DNA of 64,000 nucleotides from the NCBI GenBank assembly GCA_035945115.1, contig DASZAN010000039.1, positions 9,114 to 73,113 of the forward strand, written 5' to 3'. Position numbers and translations under genes: made by a program. This document shows positions 1 to 8,361 of this stretch, piece after piece; the stretch's first letter is position 1; each line of letters begins with the position of its first letter. Source of the stretch: DAHUYF01 sp035945115. Lineage in GTDB: Bacteria > Pseudomonadota > Alphaproteobacteria > ATCC43930 > CGMCC-115725. The notes under the pieces are model-generated. The model ran no database searches and was not told the origin of the DNA. It saw only the letters and a list, made by a program, of their open reading frames with translations.

Positions 1-2
1 CG

Positions 3-470
3 CTCTTCATCTTGCGGCCTGGATCGGGCGTGGTCCACCTCGCGTCCTTCTTGGTGCTGATCAGCGCCACCTGCAACGCGCTCTACCAGATCCTGACGCG
101 CCGCTTGGCGGCGCGAGATTCAGCGGAGACGTCGAATACCTACATCGCCGTCGTCGGATTTGCGCTCTCGAGCTTGCTGCTCCCCCTCGTTTGGGAGGCG
201 CCGCGCTCGCTTCTCGATTTTCTGCTGCTCACCAGCCTCGGAATTTTCGGTGGATTCGGCCATTATTTCATCGTCAAGGCGCTGGAATGGGGACCTGCGG
301 CCGTCATCGCGCCGCTGAACTACGGCCAACTCATCGGCACGGTGATCATCGGCTATCTCGCGTTCGACGAATTTCCGGATGCGGCGACTTGGTTCGGCGC
401 CGTCGTCATCATCGCCAGCGGCCTCTACATCTTCTATCGCGAGCGCCGGCGTGCGAGAATATCGGATTGA
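3..470 (+). CDS. EamA/DMT-family permease, C-terminal part (5' end outside window)
   Basis: About 155 residues are visible and the reading frame is open to the left edge, so the gene starts upstream of the window. The protein is almost entirely hydrophobic, with four to five membrane spans. It has the small-residue pattern of the second EamA half: a GHYFIVKALEW stretch, then APLNYGQLIGTVIIGYLAFDE around residues 100-125, and a basic tail (RERRRAR). EamA proteins are 10-helix inner-membrane transporters of metabolites or amino acids; the substrate cannot be read from this half. It lies 22 bp upstream of the SDR gene on the same strand. Identity as a DMT permease is fairly secure; the function is open. 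Confidence 0.8.
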   Translation, partial: LFILRPGSGVVHLASFLVLISATCNALYQILTRRLAARDSAETSNTYIAVVGFALSSLLLPLVWEAPRSLLDFLLLTSLGIFGGFGHYFIVKALEWGPAAVIAPLNYGQLIGTVIIGYLAFDEFPDAATWFGAVVIIASGLYIFYRERRRARISD

Positions 471-492
471 AAAAGGCATCGGCGTCAGAGGC

Positions 493-1338
493 ATGAAGGG
501 AAAGGTCTGCGTCATCACCGGAGCGACCTCCGGCATCGGCCTTGTCGCGGCCGAGCGCCTCGCCGCCATGGGCGGGCGTCTGGTGCTGGTCGGACGCGAC
601 AAGGTCCGGGGCGAGGCGGCCTTGGCACAGATACAGCACCACGTTCCAGGGGCCGAGCTTCGCATCCATTATGCGGACTTGTCGCGTCTTGCCGAGATGA
701 ATCATCTCGCCGCCGAGATCGCCGCCCTTGAGCCACGCATCGACGTGCTCATCAACAATGCCGGCGCCATGTTCAACGAGCGCCGCGTCACCGAAGATGG
801 CTTCGAGCGCACCTTCGCGCTCAACCACATGGCTTATTTCGTCCTCAGCAACCGCTTGAAAGAGCGCCTCGCGGCTGCGGCACCGGCGCGGATCGTCAAC
901 GTCGCCTCCGACGCCCATCGCGGGAACGCGCTCGACTTCGGCGATCTGCAATCGGCACACGGCTATCGAGGCTTCGCCGTTTATGGCCGCTCGAAGCTCG
1001 CCAATATTCTTTTCACGCGTGAATTGGCGCGGCGTCTCGCCGGCACCGGCGTCACCGCGAACTGTCTTCATCCCGGCTTTGTTGCGACGCGCTTTGGCGA
1101 CAACAACAGCGGTCTCTTCCGCCTCGGCCTCGGCTTCGCCAAGCGTTTCTTCGCGCTCTCGCCCGAAAAGGGTGCGGAGACGATCGTCTATCTCGCGGCG
1201 GCACCTGAGGTGGCAGATGTCACCGGCGAGTACTTCGCCAAATGCCGGCCGGCAACGCCGACCGCGGTGGGGCGCGACGACGAGGCGGCGCGGCGGCTGT
1301 GGGAGGAGAGCGCGCGCCTCGCCAATCTGTGGTCGTGA
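493..1338 (+). CDS. SDR-family NAD(P)-dependent oxidoreductase
   Basis: A 281-aa classical short-chain dehydrogenase. Starting at ATG 493 places the dinucleotide-binding motif TGATSGIG at residues 9-16, the normal distance from the N-terminus; an upstream in-frame start would add about 38 low-complexity residues. NNAG lies near residues 87-90 and the catalytic YGRSK has Tyr164/Lys168. The segment around the C-terminal third (LHPGFVATRFG) resembles retinol-dehydrogenase-like SDRs, which oxidise or reduce lipophilic alcohols and carbonyls; the substrate here is unknown. It follows the truncated permease gene closely and may be co-transcribed with it. Confidence 0.88.
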   Translation: MKGKVCVITGATSGIGLVAAERLAAMGGRLVLVGRDKVRGEAALAQIQHHVPGAELRIHYADLSRLAEMNHLAAEIAALEPRIDVLINNAGAMFNERRVTEDGFERTFALNHMAYFVLSNRLKERLAAAAPARIVNVASDAHRGNALDFGDLQSAHGYRGFAVYGRSKLANILFTRELARRLAGTGVTANCLHPGFVATRFGDNNSGLFRLGLGFAKRFFALSPEKGAETIVYLAAAPEVADVTGEYFAKCRPATPTAVGRDDEAARRLWEESARLANLWS

Positions 1339-1508
1339 AGCGGGCCACAGAATCCGCCGTCCTCCGCGGGGGACGATGCCCCGCCAACCGATAGGCGAAC
1401 GGCAGGGAATTGCCGTTCCTCAATGCGAAGAGGTTGAACCGCGCAGCCTTTGCCAGCGTTGCCGCTGCGGCTGCGCCGGAGCGGCGCTGTGTGCGAAGGA
1501 ACGCGCCG

Positions 1509-2020
1509 ATGGTGTCTCACGCCGCTGACATCTACTCGCCCGACCGAGCCATGGGTTTCGTTCGCCGCTGGCTTTTCTCGACCAATCACAAGGATACATC
1601 GCGCATTTCCACTACGTGCTGTCGCTCGGCTCCGTCTTCGGCATCTTTGCCGGTTTCTATTACTGGATCGGCAAGATGAGCGGCCACCAGTACAACGAGA
1701 CCTTTGGCAAGATCCATTTCTGGACGACCTTCATCGGTGTCAACCTTACCTTCTTCCCGATGCACTTCCTCGGCGCCGCCGGCATGCCGCGCATCAGCGA
1801 CTACCCCGACGCCTTTGCGGGCTGGAACATGGTGGCCTCGATCGGCGCTTACATCTCCTTCGCCGCGACGCTGTTCTTCGTCTTCGTCGTGTTCCACACG
1901 TTTCTCGCCGGCCGGAAGGCTGCCGCCAATCCCTGGGGCGAGGGCGCCACCACTTTGGAATGGACCCTCCCTTCGCCACCGCCCTTCCACGCATATGAGG
2001 AGTTGCCGGTCATCAAATAG
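1509..2020 (+). pseudogene. ctaD: Internally deleted, frameshifted cytochrome c oxidase subunit I (ctaD) remnant
   Basis: From ATG 1509 the frame encodes a typical CtaD N-terminus ending in RRWLFSTNHKD. At about 1590 the sequence jumps directly, in another frame, to IAHFHYVLSLGSVFGIFAG, which belongs near transmembrane helix X-XI of the same protein. It then continues normally to a CtaD-like C-terminus (TLEWTLPSPPPFHAYEELP) at 2020. A normal subunit I has about 530 residues; only about 28 N-terminal and 140 C-terminal residues remain, so roughly 360-370 codons, including the haem and CuB ligands of the core, are missing. No ctaC, ctaE or ctaG lies beside it. It cannot make an oxidase subunit. 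An assembly collapse is the alternative explanation. Confidence 0.85.
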
Positions 2021-2058
2021 CGCTTATATGCTGGCCCGGACCAACTCCAATCTTCCCG

Positions 2059-2976
2059 ATGGCCACGAAAAATCCCTACGAAGTGCTTGGCGTCAAGCCG
2101 GACGCGACTGACGAGCAGATTCGCAGCGCCTATCGCAAGCTTGCGAAGAAATTTCATCCCGACCTCAACCCCGGGAACAAGCAGGCTGAGGCGCGCTTCA
2201 AGGAAATCAGCGTCGCCTATGACCTGCTTTCCGATAAGGAGAAGCGCGCCCGGTTCGACCGCGGCGAAATCGATGCGAGCGGCGCGGAGCGGCCGGAGCA
2301 CGCTCATGCCGGGTACGGGGGATTTGCCGAGGGCGCACCAGGCGAGCGCTATGAATTTCATTCGGCGGAAGGCATGGCGCCCGAGGATCTCGACGATCTC
2401 TTCGCCTTCTTCGGTCGCGGCACGCGCGGCAACGCACCGCGGCGGGGCTCCGACCTGCACTTCGCGCTCACCATCGATTTCCTCGCCGCGATCAATGGCG
2501 GCAAGCAGCGTGTGTCGCTTGCGCCCGATCGCAGCCTCGACGTGACGATCCCACCCGGTGTCCGCGACGGGCAAGTGCTGCGCCTGCAAGGGCAGGGGGC
2601 GCCGGGCCGCAACGGCGCGGCCGCCGGCGACGCGCTCATAGAGATCCACGTCACGCCGCATCCCGTCTTCCGGCGGGAGGGCGACGACATACATCTCGAT
2701 CTGCCCGTCACTCTGGGCGAAGCGGTGCTGGGCGCGAAGGTGACGGTGCCAACGCCGACCGGCCCCGTCAGCATGACGATCCCCGCCAACACCAACACCG
2801 GTCGCGTCCTTCGCCTCAAGGGCAAAGGCGCGCCACGGCCAGGCGGTGCGCACGGCGATCAGTATGTGACGCTCAAGGTGGTTCTGCCGGAAGGCGGCGA
2901 TGCCGAGCTTACGCGATTCATGCGCGAATGGGCGTCGCAGCACCCCTATGACCCGCGTCGGGGGATGGCATCATGA
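2059..2976 (+). CDS. cbpA: CbpA-like DnaJ-class co-chaperone
   Basis: A 305-aa type II J-domain protein. The J domain occupies residues 4-70 with HPD at 33-35, followed by a linker and two C-terminal substrate-binding beta domains (about 125-290). There is no CxxCxGxG zinc finger, which separates it from DnaJ and fits CbpA. Such proteins deliver unfolded clients to DnaK and stimulate its ATPase; CbpA also binds DNA in E. coli. The start ATG overlaps nothing and gives the standard MATKNPYEVLGV beginning. The next gene, a CbpM-type modulator, overlaps its stop by 4 bp, so the two are translationally coupled. Confidence 0.92.
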   Translation: MATKNPYEVLGVKPDATDEQIRSAYRKLAKKFHPDLNPGNKQAEARFKEISVAYDLLSDKEKRARFDRGEIDASGAERPEHAHAGYGGFAEGAPGERYEFHSAEGMAPEDLDDLFAFFGRGTRGNAPRRGSDLHFALTIDFLAAINGGKQRVSLAPDRSLDVTIPPGVRDGQVLRLQGQGAPGRNGAAAGDALIEIHVTPHPVFRREGDDIHLDLPVTLGEAVLGAKVTVPTPTGPVSMTIPANTNTGRVLRLKGKGAPRPGGAHGDQYVTLKVVLPEGGDAELTRFMREWASQHPYDPRRGMAS

Positions 2977-3311
2977 TCGACTTCGACGCGCTGGTGCGGC
3001 AAATCGAGGGGCTCGATGCCGAAGAGCTCCGGCAATGGATCGCTGAGCACTGGGTTCGCGCGGAAGAGAGCGACCGCGGCTTCTTCTTTCACGAGGTGGA
3101 CGTGGCGCGCGTGCGCCTCATTTGCGAGCTGCGGCGCGAACTCGCCATCGGCGACGAGGCGATTCCGGTGATCCTGCAGCTGCTCGACCAAGTCTACGCT
3201 CTGCGCCGCCGAATACGCCGCCTGTGCGAAGCGATCGAGGCGCAGCCACTCGAACTGCGCGATGCGGTCCGCACGCATCTTGCACAGGGGCGCTCTGAGG
3301 ACGGGAAGTAG
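2973..3311 (+). CDS. cbpM: CbpM-like chaperone modulator
   Basis: A 112-aa, MerR-like helix-turn-helix modulator. The pattern of residues 38-100 (GFFFHEVDVARVRLICELRREL, then VILQLLDQVYALRRRIRRL) matches the CbpM family, which binds the J domain of CbpA and blocks its co-chaperone and DNA-binding activities. The start codon lies inside the cbpA stop (ATGA), as expected for a stoichiometric partner. Family assignment rests on the HTH-like layout, length and invariant pairing with cbpA. Confidence 0.85.
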   Translation: MIDFDALVRQIEGLDAEELRQWIAEHWVRAEESDRGFFFHEVDVARVRLICELRRELAIGDEAIPVILQLLDQVYALRRRIRRLCEAIEAQPLELRDAVRTHLAQGRSEDGK

Positions 3312-3389
3312 ATCCTCCTCGCTTGATTATGCCGCTATTGTTGTTAGCGTAGCCGCCGTTCGACAGCGCGTGGGCGGTATCGTCAAGCG

Positions 3390-3845
3390 ATGATCATCGG
3401 CTTGCTTTTCCACATTCTTGCGGCGGTCATTTGGGTCGGCGGCATGTTCTTCGCCCACCAGATGCTGCGGCCAGCCGCCGGTGCGCTCGATCCCGCGCAG
3501 CGGCTGCCACTCTGGCGGCGCGTCTTCAGCCGTTTCTTCCCGTGGGTGTGGGCGAGCGTCGTTGCTTTGCTGGCGAGCGGCTACACGATGGTATTCCTGG
3601 GCTTCGGTGGATTTGGCCATGTCGGGCTCCACGTGCACATCATGCAGGGGCTCGGCATCATCATGGTGCTGGCCTTCGGTCATCTCTATTTCGCACCGTG
3701 GCGCCGCTTTCGCGCCGCCGTCGATGCCGGCGAGCTTGCCGCGGCGGCAAAGCAGCTCGATCAAATCCGCATGATCGTCACGTTCAACTTGGTGCTCGGG
3801 CTCGTCGTCGTGATCGTCGGCGCCACCGGGCGATATTGGGGGTAA
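3390..3845 (+). CDS. CopD-like four-helix membrane protein
   Basis: A 151-aa inner-membrane protein with four predicted helices (about 1-22, 52-72, 83-105, 127-148). The first helix carries FHILAAVIWVGGMFF, the His/Trp-containing signature of CopD-family and HemJ-like proteins; further His residues (HVGLHVHIMQ) sit at the membrane edge and could bind haem or metal. The copper-resistance CopD protein is longer, so this is a stand-alone domain of unknown substrate. It ends 6 bp before the GST gene, suggesting co-transcription. Confidence 0.75.
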   Translation: MIIGLLFHILAAVIWVGGMFFAHQMLRPAAGALDPAQRLPLWRRVFSRFFPWVWASVVALLASGYTMVFLGFGGFGHVGLHVHIMQGLGIIMVLAFGHLYFAPWRRFRAAVDAGELAAAAKQLDQIRMIVTFNLVLGLVVVIVGATGRYWG

Positions 3846-3851
3846 TCAGGC

Positions 3852-4544
3852 ATGCTCGAACTTTATGATCTCGCCGGCGCCGAAGACGACCGTCGCTTCA
3901 GCCCGTATTGCTGGCGCACGCGCATGGCGCTCGCGCATAAGGGGCTCGCAGTGAACACCATTCCCTGGCGCCTCACCGAGAAAGACCGGATTTCGCCGTC
4001 GGGGCAAGGGCGCGTGCCGGTGCTCGTGGATGAGGGGCGCTGGATCGCCGACAGCTGGACAATCGCCAACCACCTCGAGGACTCCTATCCCGATCGGCCA
4101 TCGCTCTTCGGCGGATCGAGCGGGCGGGCTCTGAGCCGGTTCTACAATGGCTGGGCCGATACCTTCCTCTTGCCTGGGCTCATCCGCTTCGCCTTGCTCG
4201 ATATCTGGCGCCACGTGGCGGCGAAGGATAGAGACTATTTCCGCCGCACCCGCGAGGAACGCTTCGGCACCACGCTGGAAAAATTCGTCGCCGACCGCGA
4301 GCAGCGGCTTGAGGGCTTCCGCCAGAGCTTGACGCCGCTTCGGCTGACCTTGCAGGCGCAGCCTTTCCTCGGCGGTGAAGGCCCGCTCTATCCCGACTAC
4401 ATCGTCTTCGGCGGCTTCCAGTGGGTCCGCTGCATCAGCGACTTCACGCTGCTGGCGGCGGATGATCCGGTCACGCTCTGGCGCGGGAGGATGCTGAACC
4501 TCTACGACGGCTTGGCCGGAAAGGCGAAGGGCTATCCGGTATAA
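3852..4544 (+). CDS. Glutathione S-transferase family protein
   Basis: A 230-aa cytosolic GST. The N-terminal thioredoxin-like domain (residues 1-80) contains SPYCWRTRMALAHKG, the glutathione-site region, and VPVLVDEGRWIADSWTIANHLE, which includes the cis-Pro and the Ser that contacts the gamma-glutamyl group. The all-helical C-terminal domain follows. The layout resembles the beta-etherase/LigE-like group, but the substrate cannot be inferred. Start ATG 3852 follows the CopD-like gene by 6 bp. Confidence 0.85.
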   Translation: MLELYDLAGAEDDRRFSPYCWRTRMALAHKGLAVNTIPWRLTEKDRISPSGQGRVPVLVDEGRWIADSWTIANHLEDSYPDRPSLFGGSSGRALSRFYNGWADTFLLPGLIRFALLDIWRHVAAKDRDYFRRTREERFGTTLEKFVADREQRLEGFRQSLTPLRLTLQAQPFLGGEGPLYPDYIVFGGFQWVRCISDFTLLAADDPVTLWRGRMLNLYDGLAGKAKGYPV

Positions 4545-4556
4545 AGCAACGCCGGC

Positions 4557-4574
4557 GGGCGACCGAGGTTGCCC
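4557..4574. terminator. Hairpin between convergent genes
   Basis: A 7-bp inverted repeat GGGCGAC / GTTGCCC (one G-U pair as RNA) with a 4-nt loop lies between the ends of the converging GST and hydrolase genes. There is no clear T-tract on either side, so it is a weak bidirectional terminator candidate. Confidence 0.3.
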
Positions 4575-4578
4575 GTCC

Positions 4579-5439
4579 TCACTGACGCGTGGTCGCGACG
4601 GGGCCTGCCGAGCCCTGGGCGGAGCTCACAGCCGAGCTCGCGGCGCGCACCGGTGTCGCCTCGCCGTTGCCGGCAAAGAAGCCGTCGCCCTGGCATTGCG
4701 CACCATCATTGATCTGCGCCGCGTCGAGGAATCCCAGGATGCAGCCGCCGAACTGCTTGGCGAATTGGGGCGTGGCGGCGGCCCAATGCGTCGTCAGATG
4801 CGGCGGCTGATCGATCACGACGTTGGGGAGGTTGCGCGCGGAGAGGATGGCGCGCGAGCGCTCGCCGCGTCCGCCCGGATCGAAATCGTCGCCATGGAAG
4901 TAGAAGGCCATCACCCGCGCATGGCGGACCTGCTCGAGCAGGGGATAAAGCTTCGTCGCGTTATTGCGCCAGCTGTCGAAGAACTCGCTGAAGCTGCCGT
5001 AAGCGGCCGGAGCGGTAATGACGACGGCATCCACTTCGTCGCTGCCGTCGGCGGCCATCAGCGCGAGAAAGGCGCCGAAGGACTGGCCGGCGACGGCGAC
5101 TTGGCGGTAGCCCTGGTGCTTCAGGCGATGCACTTCCTCGATCAGGCCCCGCGTCGAATTGGCTAGCGTGTCGGCGTTGCGCATGCGATTGAAGCGAAAG
5201 GCGTCCCAACCGCCATCCCGCAGCGTGGCCATATAGGGCGGGTTGGGCGCTTGGTAGTCCTCGGAATCGACCGAGCGGCCATGCGCCCAAACCACCGCCC
5301 CCATTGCCTTCGCAGGCCCCAGCGCGGAGCGCGCGGGAAAAGCAGTCTCGAGCCACAGCTGAGCACGGGCCGGGAGGATGCCGAAAACCAAGAAAGCAGC
5401 CGAAAGAATGAGGCTGAGGAGGAAGTTGCGTGACGCCAT
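4579..5439 (-). CDS. Exported alpha/beta-hydrolase-fold protein
   Basis: A 286-aa protein with an N-terminal signal peptide (hydrophobic residues 6-22, cleavage probably after ARA-Q near residue 26). The nucleophile elbow VAVAGQSFGAF has Ser120; Asp and His partners are likely in FYFHGDDFDPGG and QPPHLTTHW. The fold is that of dienelactone-hydrolase/esterase-like enzymes. The C-terminus after about residue 245 is Ala/Ser-rich and probably unstructured. It is transcribed alone from the minus strand; substrate unknown. Confidence 0.75.
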   Translation of the reverse strand: MASRNFLLSLILSAAFLVFGILPARAQLWLETAFPARSALGPAKAMGAVVWAHGRSVDSEDYQAPNPPYMATLRDGGWDAFRFNRMRNADTLANSTRGLIEEVHRLKHQGYRQVAVAGQSFGAFLALMAADGSDEVDAVVITAPAAYGSFSEFFDSWRNNATKLYPLLEQVRHARVMAFYFHGDDFDPGGRGERSRAILSARNLPNVVIDQPPHLTTHWAAATPQFAKQFGGCILGFLDAAQINDGAQCQGDGFFAGNGEATPVRAASSAVSSAQGSAGPVATTRQ

Positions 5440-5802
5440 CGCTCGTCTCTTGTCGCCAAGACGATGGCAGTATCCAATGGCAATGGTTTAGGAAAAGTTT
5501 CGGAAATCTCGTCGCACTCGCCAATATTCCTCGGATTCCGTCAAATGCTAATGTCCTTACCCTATCGTTGATTGGTATGTGAACCTTTGTAGTTTTATAA
5601 TTCCGGATTGAATGCCCAGTTTGGGCGAGATAATCACCTTCCGCTTTGAGCGGGCGCCAGTCCGACTCGTTTCGAGAGAAATTCGATCGGTTCGTTAACT
5701 ATCTACCATTAAAAGGGGAGGAAGGCGGGGACGTTTGACATCCCTGGCCGGTTCTTGGACAGGGGGTGGATCGCCCGGTCCTGCCGCGTTGCCCCGGCGC
5801 CC
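5440..5802. other. Intergenic region without a supported gene
   Basis: About 360 bp separate the hydrolase start from the small membrane-protein gene. The stretch is more AT-rich than its neighbours (5560-5710), consistent with promoter DNA for the hydrolase, and holds a short GCCCA/TGGGC hairpin near 5612-5624. No coding feature can be supported. Confidence 0.4.
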
Positions 5803-5934
5803 TCAAGCGCGCAGTGACATCAGCACCAGCGACGCGAGAACGACACCAGCGAATTGAGCGCCGGCCGAAATCTGTCCAAGCATCAGACCGCAGACGGTAC
5901 TCGCCAGGGTTACCGCACCGAGCAGTGTGGTCAT
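5803..5934 (-). CDS. Small hydrophobic membrane protein (43 aa)
   Basis: A 43-codon frame starting ATG at 5934 and ending TGA at 5803. A perfect AAGGAGG Shine-Dalgarno sits 6 nt before the start, the best in this region, which is the main reason to call the gene. The product is almost entirely hydrophobic, with one or two short helices (TLLGAVTLASTVCGLMLG, then FAGVVLASLVLMSL) and no charged residue except the penultimate Arg. It resembles single-domain small inner-membrane proteins but I recognise no family. It lies just downstream of the cox accessory operon on the same strand (77 bp). Confidence 0.6.
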   Translation of the reverse strand: MTTLLGAVTLASTVCGLMLGQISAGAQFAGVVLASLVLMSLRA

Positions 5935-6010
5935 CAACGCCTCCTTGGGGCCTCTTATGGAGCGTGGTTTGGGCCAACAACGGGGCTTGCGAAGATTTTA
6001 TTCCGCGACT

Positions 6011-7648
6011 TCATGCGGACATTTTTGCGGTTCGGGCGAGCTTCGCGAGCGCTTGCGGCGTGTCGATATCGGTGAGCACGCCATCGCCATCCATTTCGAC
6101 TTCGCCGACCTGCTCGGGGTGCGCAGCGATGACGTCCCGGGCGCCGATGTCGCCGCCGATCCCAGCGAGCTCGGCAAAGAAGGCCTTGCCGATCACAACC
6201 GGGTTGCCACGCTTGCCGCGCCGCGTCGGGACGACGATCGCGCGGCCTTCCACCGGGTTGAAGGCGGCGACGAGCTGATCGAGATCGTGCCCGCGCACGA
6301 GGGGCATGTCGCCGAGGCAGATGACGGCGCCGTCGGCGGTCGCCGGCAGCGACGTGAGGCCGCGTTTCAGCGAGGTGGAAAGTCCCTCGGCATAGTCGGG
6401 GTTGAACACCGTCTCGACCGAGAGCCCGGCGAGCGCCGCCTCGACATGCTCGCGCTCGTGACCGGTGACGACGATCACCGGCTTCGCTGCTGAAGCGGCG
6501 ACGGCTTCCACGACGCGGCGCAGCATGGGCTTGCCGTCGATATCGATGGTGAGCTTGTTGAGCGTGCCCATGCGCCGGGATTGGCCCGCCGCCAGCACGA
6601 TGGCCGCGATGCGGGGCGCTCGAGGCGCAGTATCGGCCTCGGCTGCTGCTTGGGCGCGCGGCAGCGGTCGGCTCGGGATGTCCGTTAAGAGGCCGCCCAC
6701 GCCCATGCGCATGATCTCGGCGGGGCCGGCCGGTAGGTCGGCGAGCAGGCGCCGCAGCACCCAGTCGAACCCGTTGCTCTTGGGCGACCGTGCACAGCCG
6801 GGCAAGCCCAGCACGGGAACCGCGCCGAGACGCCCCATCAGCATGAGGTTGCCGGGATCAACGGGCATGCCGAAGTGCTCGATCGTGCCGCCAGCCTTCT
6901 CGATGGCGGCGGGAATGACGTCGCGACGATCGAGGATCGCCGAGGCGCCGGCGACGAGGACCAAATCGGCCGGCTCCCTGACCGCTTCACCGATCAGCGG
7001 CGCAAGCTCGCCGGCGCGATGATCGCACCGCCGCTCTCCCACGAGCGCGCTGCCGAGGGTAGCGAGGCGCTCGCGCGTCGTCTCGACGGTCTTATCGAGA
7101 ATGCTTTCCTTGAGGCCGGGCAAGCGTGTCTGAATGAGGATGACGCGCTTTGCCGCAAAGGCCGCAACCGTGAAGAGCGGGGTCCCCTCGGTCGCGGCGC
7201 GACGGGCGGCGATTGACGCCGATGAAACCGCAAAGGGGATGACCTTGAGTGTCGCCACGATCTGCTTCGGCGCAACCACGCTGAAGGGCTCGAGTGTGCC
7301 AAGTGTGATGGTCTCGTCGATGAGATTGAACCGGTCGATGCGGTCTCGTTCGATAACAAAAAGACCAGAGACTTCGGCGAAGAAATTCACTCGCCCTGTG
7401 AAGGCTGGTCCGACCTTCACAAAACGCCCGGCGAGCGCCGGCGCGAGCTCGGCGGCGGCGCCATTCTCCTCGACATCACCCGGCTCGAGCCGCGCCGCCA
7501 CCACGCTGGCGCAGCCCGCGGCCTTGAGCGCAGCGACATTCTCGGCGGTGAGGCGACGTCCCTTGCGCAGGCTCAGGCTGCCGAAGCGCAACGAGTGGGC
7601 CAGCACCGCTCCAGCGGCGGACTCGACGGGAATTTCACCGAACTTCAC
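6011..7648 (-). CDS. Fused molybdopterin-binding domain / Mo-cofactor cytidylyltransferase
   Basis: A 545-aa two-domain protein. Residues 1 to about 335 form a MoeA/CinA-like molybdopterin-binding module (LVLVAGASAILDRRDVIPAA, GLPGCARSPKSNGFDWVLRR). Residues about 345-545 are a MobA-like nucleotidyltransferase with IVLAAGQSRRMG, CLGDMPLV and TDIDTP, matching MocA enzymes that add CMP to molybdopterin-Mo. The resulting MCD cofactor is what CO-dehydrogenase/xanthine-oxidase-type enzymes use, which fits the coxSLM genes upstream. Its start overlaps the XdhC-type gene by 4 bp, so it is the last gene of the coupled accessory block. Confidence 0.88.
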   Translation of the reverse strand: MKFGEIPVESAAGAVLAHSLRFGSLSLRKGRRLTAENVAALKAAGCASVVAARLEPGDVEENGAAAELAPALAGRFVKVGPAFTGRVNFFAEVSGLFVIERDRIDRFNLIDETITLGTLEPFSVVAPKQIVATLKVIPFAVSSASIAARRAATEGTPLFTVAAFAAKRVILIQTRLPGLKESILDKTVETTRERLATLGSALVGERRCDHRAGELAPLIGEAVREPADLVLVAGASAILDRRDVIPAAIEKAGGTIEHFGMPVDPGNLMLMGRLGAVPVLGLPGCARSPKSNGFDWVLRRLLADLPAGPAEIMRMGVGGLLTDIPSRPLPRAQAAAEADTAPRAPRIAAIVLAAGQSRRMGTLNKLTIDIDGKPMLRRVVEAVAASAAKPVIVVTGHEREHVEAALAGLSVETVFNPDYAEGLSTSLKRGLTSLPATADGAVICLGDMPLVRGHDLDQLVAAFNPVEGRAIVVPTRRGKRGNPVVIGKAFFAELAGIGGDIGARDVIAAHPEQVGEVEMDGDGVLTDIDTPQALAKLARTAKMSA

Positions 7649-8361
7649 GCCGCCTCGCGGTCGCCCGCAGGTTCGGCGCGCAGCACCTGGGTGATTTGCG
7701 CCATGACGGCGATGGCGATTTCGGCGGGCGAGATGGCGCCGATATCGAGACCGACCGGCCCGTGAATGCGGGCAAGCTCCGCCTCGCCGAAGCCCACCCC
7801 CTGCAGCCGCTTGCAGCGCGCGGCATGAGTCTTCTTGGAGCCGAGCGCGCCGATGTAGAAGGCGTCTGAGCGCAATGCCACCCCGAGCGCGGGATCGTCG
7901 AGCTTCGGATCGTGGGTCAGGGTAATGATCGCAGTTCGGCGATCCGGTAGGAGCTTTTCCAGCGCCTCATCAGGCCAGTCGGTGGAGACAGTCACGTCGG
8001 GAAAGCGACTGTCGCTGGCAAAAGCGGTGCGGGGATCGACGACGGTGACGAGATAGCCGGTGAGCGCCGCCATCCGTGCCAAAGGCTGGGCGATGTGCAC
8101 CGCGCCGACGATGATCGCGCGGAGGCGCGGGTTGAAGACCTCGACGAAGACCTCGCCCTCGGTTGTGTCGATCACGGTGCTGCGGTCTTCGCCTTGCGCC
8201 CGTCGGATGGCCCCAAGCGCGGCGGGATCGAGCTTGAGATTTCCCGTAATCTCAGAGCCTTCCATAAGGGTCTGCGCACCTGACTTCAGGTGTGTCGCCA
8301 GCACCGCCGGGCGTCCCGAGCGGCTTGCGGCCAGTGCTTTTTCGAGCAGCGACAGTTTCAT
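7645..8361 (-). CDS. XdhC-family maturation protein, Rossmann (C-terminal type) part
   Basis: A 238-aa protein beginning MKLSLLEKALAASRSGRP (ATG 8361; the longer upstream frame is shadow). The N-terminal third resembles the XdhC_CoxI segment and the C-terminal two-thirds the XdhC Rossmann domain: AVHIAQPLARMAALTGYLV, then DRRTAIITLTHDPKLDDPAL and FYIGALGSKKTHAAR, ending in DIGAISPAEIAIAVMAQI. XdhC proteins bind sulfurated Mo cofactor and insert it into xanthine-dehydrogenase-type apoenzymes. It overlaps both neighbours by 4 bp. Confidence 0.88.
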   Translation of the reverse strand: MKLSLLEKALAASRSGRPAVLATHLKSGAQTLMEGSEITGNLKLDPAALGAIRRAQGEDRSTVIDTTEGEVFVEVFNPRLRAIIVGAVHIAQPLARMAALTGYLVTVVDPRTAFASDSRFPDVTVSTDWPDEALEKLLPDRRTAIITLTHDPKLDDPALGVALRSDAFYIGALGSKKTHAARCKRLQGVGFGEAELARIHGPVGLDIGAISPAEIAIAVMAQITQVLRAEPAGDREAA

